A model generated the notes under the pieces. It did no database searches. It was given only the letters and a program-made list of their open reading frames with translations, and had not been told where the DNA came from. Made by a program: the position numbers and the translations under genes. This document shows, piece by piece, positions 61,378 to 64,000 of a stretch of DNA of 64,000 bases. Source of the stretch: Gossypium raimondii (Eukaryota; Streptophyta; Magnoliopsida; Malvales; Malvaceae). How positions within the stretch are numbered: the stretch's first letter is position 1; each line of letters starts with the position of its first letter. The stretch covers positions 55,375,980 through 55,439,979 of the forward strand of contig NC_068575.1 in assembly GCF_025698545.1 (NCBI RefSeq). The letters are read 5' to 3'.

Positions 61378-61619
61378 TTTCGGAATAGTGAAGTCCGCGA
61401 TGCATAGAATTTTTAACAGATAAGGAAGGACACGTAGATTTGAGTTTTAGCGTGTTGATTTAGACTTGCAAAAACCTTAGTCGTTGGATGCCGACATTCA
61501 CTTCAGATTCAGATCTTACACGTGATGCATGGGAAACTCAACATGCGTGCAAGAAACGCGCCAAAATAATTACAACTTCGTAAAATATCTCTATTTTAAT
61601 TACCTTGTAAACATTCGAA
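61378..61619. other. Shared upstream region of hydrolase and PPR pseudogene
   Basis: The hydrolase reads left and the PPR relic reads right, so this 240 bp is the hydrolase promoter and possibly a former bidirectional one. It contains ACACGTAG (61430-61437) and ACACGTGA (61518-61525), both with ACGT cores. Confidence 0.5.
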
Positions 61620-63097
61620 GTTTGGCATATCAACGAAGCAAAATTAACACTACACTACTCGTATCAAGCGATCAAGCTTGGAATGTGTTGCATGAAATGG
61701 GGAGACTGCGAGCGCCTCTTGAAGCTCCTCCTTTCAATGCACTTTTAGCCGAATTAGGGAGGCGTGGGGATGTTAAGGGAATGACTACAGTTTTGGCTGA
61801 GATGGAGGAGAGTGATATTATGCCGGAAGTTGGAACTCTGGGGATTCTTGTTAATCAGTTATGTAAGTTAGGGAGGGTTGATGAGGCGATGGAAGTGTTC
61901 GACAAAATAGGTGAAGAAAACGAGAGTGATGGTCTTTCAATTGAAGCTGATGTTGTTATCTATAATACTATGGTTGATGGCCTTTGTAAGGCAGGGAGGC
62001 TTGAAGAAGGGTTGCATTTGATGGAACGGATGAAGTCCACGAAGGGTTTGGCACCTAATACAGTTACTTATAATTGCTTGGTTGATGGGTTTTCTAAAGT
62101 TGGAGATATTGAGATAGGGAAGGAGCTATTTGATCAGATGAATGAAGAAGGGGTTTCACCTAATGTTGTATCTCTTAATGCATTGGTGGTTGGTATGTGC
62201 AGACATGGGAGGATCAATAGTGCAATTGTGTTCTTCAACGATACGCGGGGGAAAGGACCGAAGGGCAATGCAGCTACGTATGCTACTCTAATTACTGCTT
62301 TATGTGATGTTGACGATTTCCTAAGGCGGTTGATCTGTTTGATCAAATGTTGAGAAGTGGATGCTCTGCAGATACTACTGTTTGCTATAGCTTGATCTAC
62401 GGTTTTTGCAAAGCTGGAAGGATGGGTGATGCCAATGATGTTTTGTCGAAGTTTAAACAAGCCGGTTTCCTCCCTGACATCAAATGCTATAATGCTCTTG
62501 TCAATGGGTTATGTAAGAAAAGCTTATGAAATCATCAAGGAAATGGAGGAAGTGGGAATGAAGCCTGATAGTGTCACCTGTAACACATTGATCGCTTATT
62601 TTTGCAAAAGTGGGGATTTGGCACTTGCTCTTACGGTGATGAAACGGATGATTAAGGACGGTCTTGTGCCTACTACTGCCACATATAGAGCGCTTCTACA
62701 TGCGTGCTGCTTAAATGGAAAAACAAAGGGAGCCATGAAGCTTTTCACTGACATGAGTTCCATATCAATGATTCCACCAAACACTATAACATACAACATT
62801 CTTATAGAATCTTTGTGCAAGAATAACGAAGTCAAAGTCGCTCTATCTCTGATGGAAGATATGCAAGCAAATGGGGTGAAGCCTCATACGACCACTTACA
62901 ATGCATTGTTTAAAGGCCTGAAAGAGAAGAATATGTTGGAAGATGGCTTAATATAGATGGACAGTAAGATTCAGCACGCTTGCCATCCAGACTCTATTAA
63001 TATGCAGATTCCAACAGAATGGCTTTCTGCTGTTGGTGAACTGGAAAAATTGAAAAGCTTCGTTCAAAGAAACAAGGTTTCTACCTCGATTGCATAG
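61620..63097 (+). pseudogene. Pentatricopeptide-repeat (PPR) protein pseudogene, At3g61520-like
   Basis: P-type 35-residue PPR motifs are clear: VVIYNTMVDGLCKAGRLEEG, NTVTYNCLVDGFSKVGDIE, VVSLNALVVGMCRHGRI, TTVCYSLIYGFCKAGRM, SVTCNTLIAYFCKSGDL, NTITYNILIESLCKNNEV. The end EWLSAVGELEKLKSFV matches the At3g61520 tail (recalled). Such proteins bind organelle RNA. One base is missing near 62322 (FLRR for FLKAVDLF), the frame changes again near 62515, and a TAG at 62954-62956 cuts the last motif. The N-terminal third of the family, with targeting peptide and first repeats, is absent: recognisable text starts near DQAWNVLHEM at 61664. No introns, as normal for PPR genes. Confidence 0.88.
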
Positions 63098-63868
63098 AAT
63101 GGTTGCAATATGAAGGTTTGTGGATTATTGTGTGGCATAATGTAATGACTTGGCCATCATCGGGGCATGAAAGAAATGAGAAAATTGCTGTTTTTTGTTC
63201 AGTCTATGATGGCCAGCGGCAGAGCTTGACCTAAAATTGTAGTTGAGTGAGCCGACTGAACCTGCAATTATATCTATCATTGGTTCGGAAAGGCTTCATC
63301 AGCTTTCATTGGAACAGCCCAAGGGGAGACTTACATACTCCAATGGATGTTTCATCATTATTAATTTAGTCATTTATATTATTTTGTCTATAACTGAGAA
63401 ACCCAAGGGCTTATTAAACCACTCTGTAAACACCGTTGCCACGATAATTTGAGGGCAGGCGGGCAGGCAAATGGCATATAGATGTTGCCCTTATGTCCCC
63501 ACTCCCCGGCATCAAATATACATATTCAGGTCAATTCAATTGAATCAAAAACCTATACAAGGAAGGTAATCGAAGATGGCCATGAACCTGATAAATTAAT
63601 GAGCAATTTCCCACTTTAGTTGTATCAGAAAATACTAAAAAAATTAAAAAAGGTTCCTAAAAGTATTACTTCTCCTAACTCTGTAGCTAACTTTACACGA
63701 AATAGGAAACTATTTTTGTCTACAAGACTCGTTAATGGAATCCTAAAAAGGTACTGAACAAAAAGCATTTTCGGCTTAGATTCTAACAACGGGGTACAAT
63801 CCAATTCCCTCTACCTTTTGAAATGTAAGGCATATACAAGCATCAAAAGCAATGTTCCAGGACGATTC
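63098..63868. other. Intergenic, 3' flanks
   Basis: Between the PPR relic and the gene tail at the window end. The right part is probably the 3' UTR of that gene. No repeat recognised. Confidence 0.4.
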
Positions 63869-64000
63869 TTAAACGCCACCGGCGGCAGTAGCTGCATTGC
63901 TGGCTATCCAGGGAAGGTCAAAGCTCGGCTGAAAACGATCAGAAAAACAATTACCAGTGACCATGTCAGCGATTCCTTCTAAACCCTCGAAGAAATCATC
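63869..64000 (-). CDS. C-terminal part of an unrecognised gene, cut by the window edge
   Basis: Read from 64000 leftward, 43 codons are open and end in TAA at 63871-63869. They include DDFFEGLEGIADMVTG and FQPSFDLPWIAS before an Ala/Gly-rich end. The acidic and aromatic mix is like the activation tail of a plant transcription factor (AP2/ERF tails look similar), but I cannot assign it. Sequence to the right of the window would settle it. Confidence 0.55.
   Translation of the reverse strand, partial: DDFFEGLEGIADMVTGNCFSDRFQPSFDLPWIASNAATAAGGV

Overview
This window is nuclear DNA of a flowering plant, almost certainly a cotton (Gossypium). Genes have plant-type introns in an AT-rich background full of transposon remnants. 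The two-exon gene at 52303-52839 encodes a 151-residue protein that, as I remember it, matches the upland-cotton dehydration protein LEA14-A almost residue for residue. I see no prokaryotic features and no undescribed defence or mobile system. What is distinctive is an ancient collinear gene block partway through losing genes.

Layout, left to right. 93-2458 (+) FCF1-type rRNA-processing nuclease, intact. 3166-5207 (+) pseudogene of an RG-II xylosyltransferase (RGXT/MGP4 type). 6792-11957 (+) large Golgi-type glycosyltransferase, intact. 12878-14239 (-) sphingolipid delta-8 desaturase. 14240-18119 intergenic, with a plastid 16S rRNA fragment, a foldback repeat and a Tourist-like MITE. 18120-28438 (+) golgin GC3/GC4 with a solo-LTR-like insertion in intron 8. 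28993-30585 (-) reticulon pseudogene. 30895-43705 is almost entirely repeats: two minisatellites, an LTR element, a Mutator-like element, a 5'-truncated LINE with an LTR element nested inside it, and a hAT-type element. 44715-45281 (-) ATL67-type RING-H2 ligase. 46659-48640 holds a Copia-like LTR fragment and a Mutator-type foldback element. 49060-49719 (-) membrane LEA_2/NHL protein. 52303-52839 (-) LEA14-A. 54968-56881 (-) group IIc WRKY factor. 58164-61377 (-) prolyl-iminopeptidase-like hydrolase. 61620-63097 (+) PPR pseudogene. 63869-64000 (-) tail of a gene that continues past the window.

Order and content agree with two duplicated Arabidopsis segments as I remember them. One is At2g46130-At2g46230 (WRKY43, LEA14-like, LEA_2, ATL67, RTNLB5, GC4, SLD2, PIN-domain protein). 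The other is At3g61520-At3g61580 (PPR, hydrolase, ATL68, RTNLB6, GC3, SLD1). The RGXT-like and glycosyltransferase pair matches At4g01220-At4g01210. Three of the twelve older genes are pseudogenes, as expected for fractionation after the polyploidies in cotton ancestry.

The genes do not form one pathway. Several belong to the secretory system: golgin, reticulon, Golgi glycosyltransferases and the sphingolipid desaturase of the ER. Two LEA genes and a WRKY gene are stress-related. Exon boundaries were set by hand from splice signals and frame continuity. Every intact gene closes in frame, but none has been checked against transcripts.
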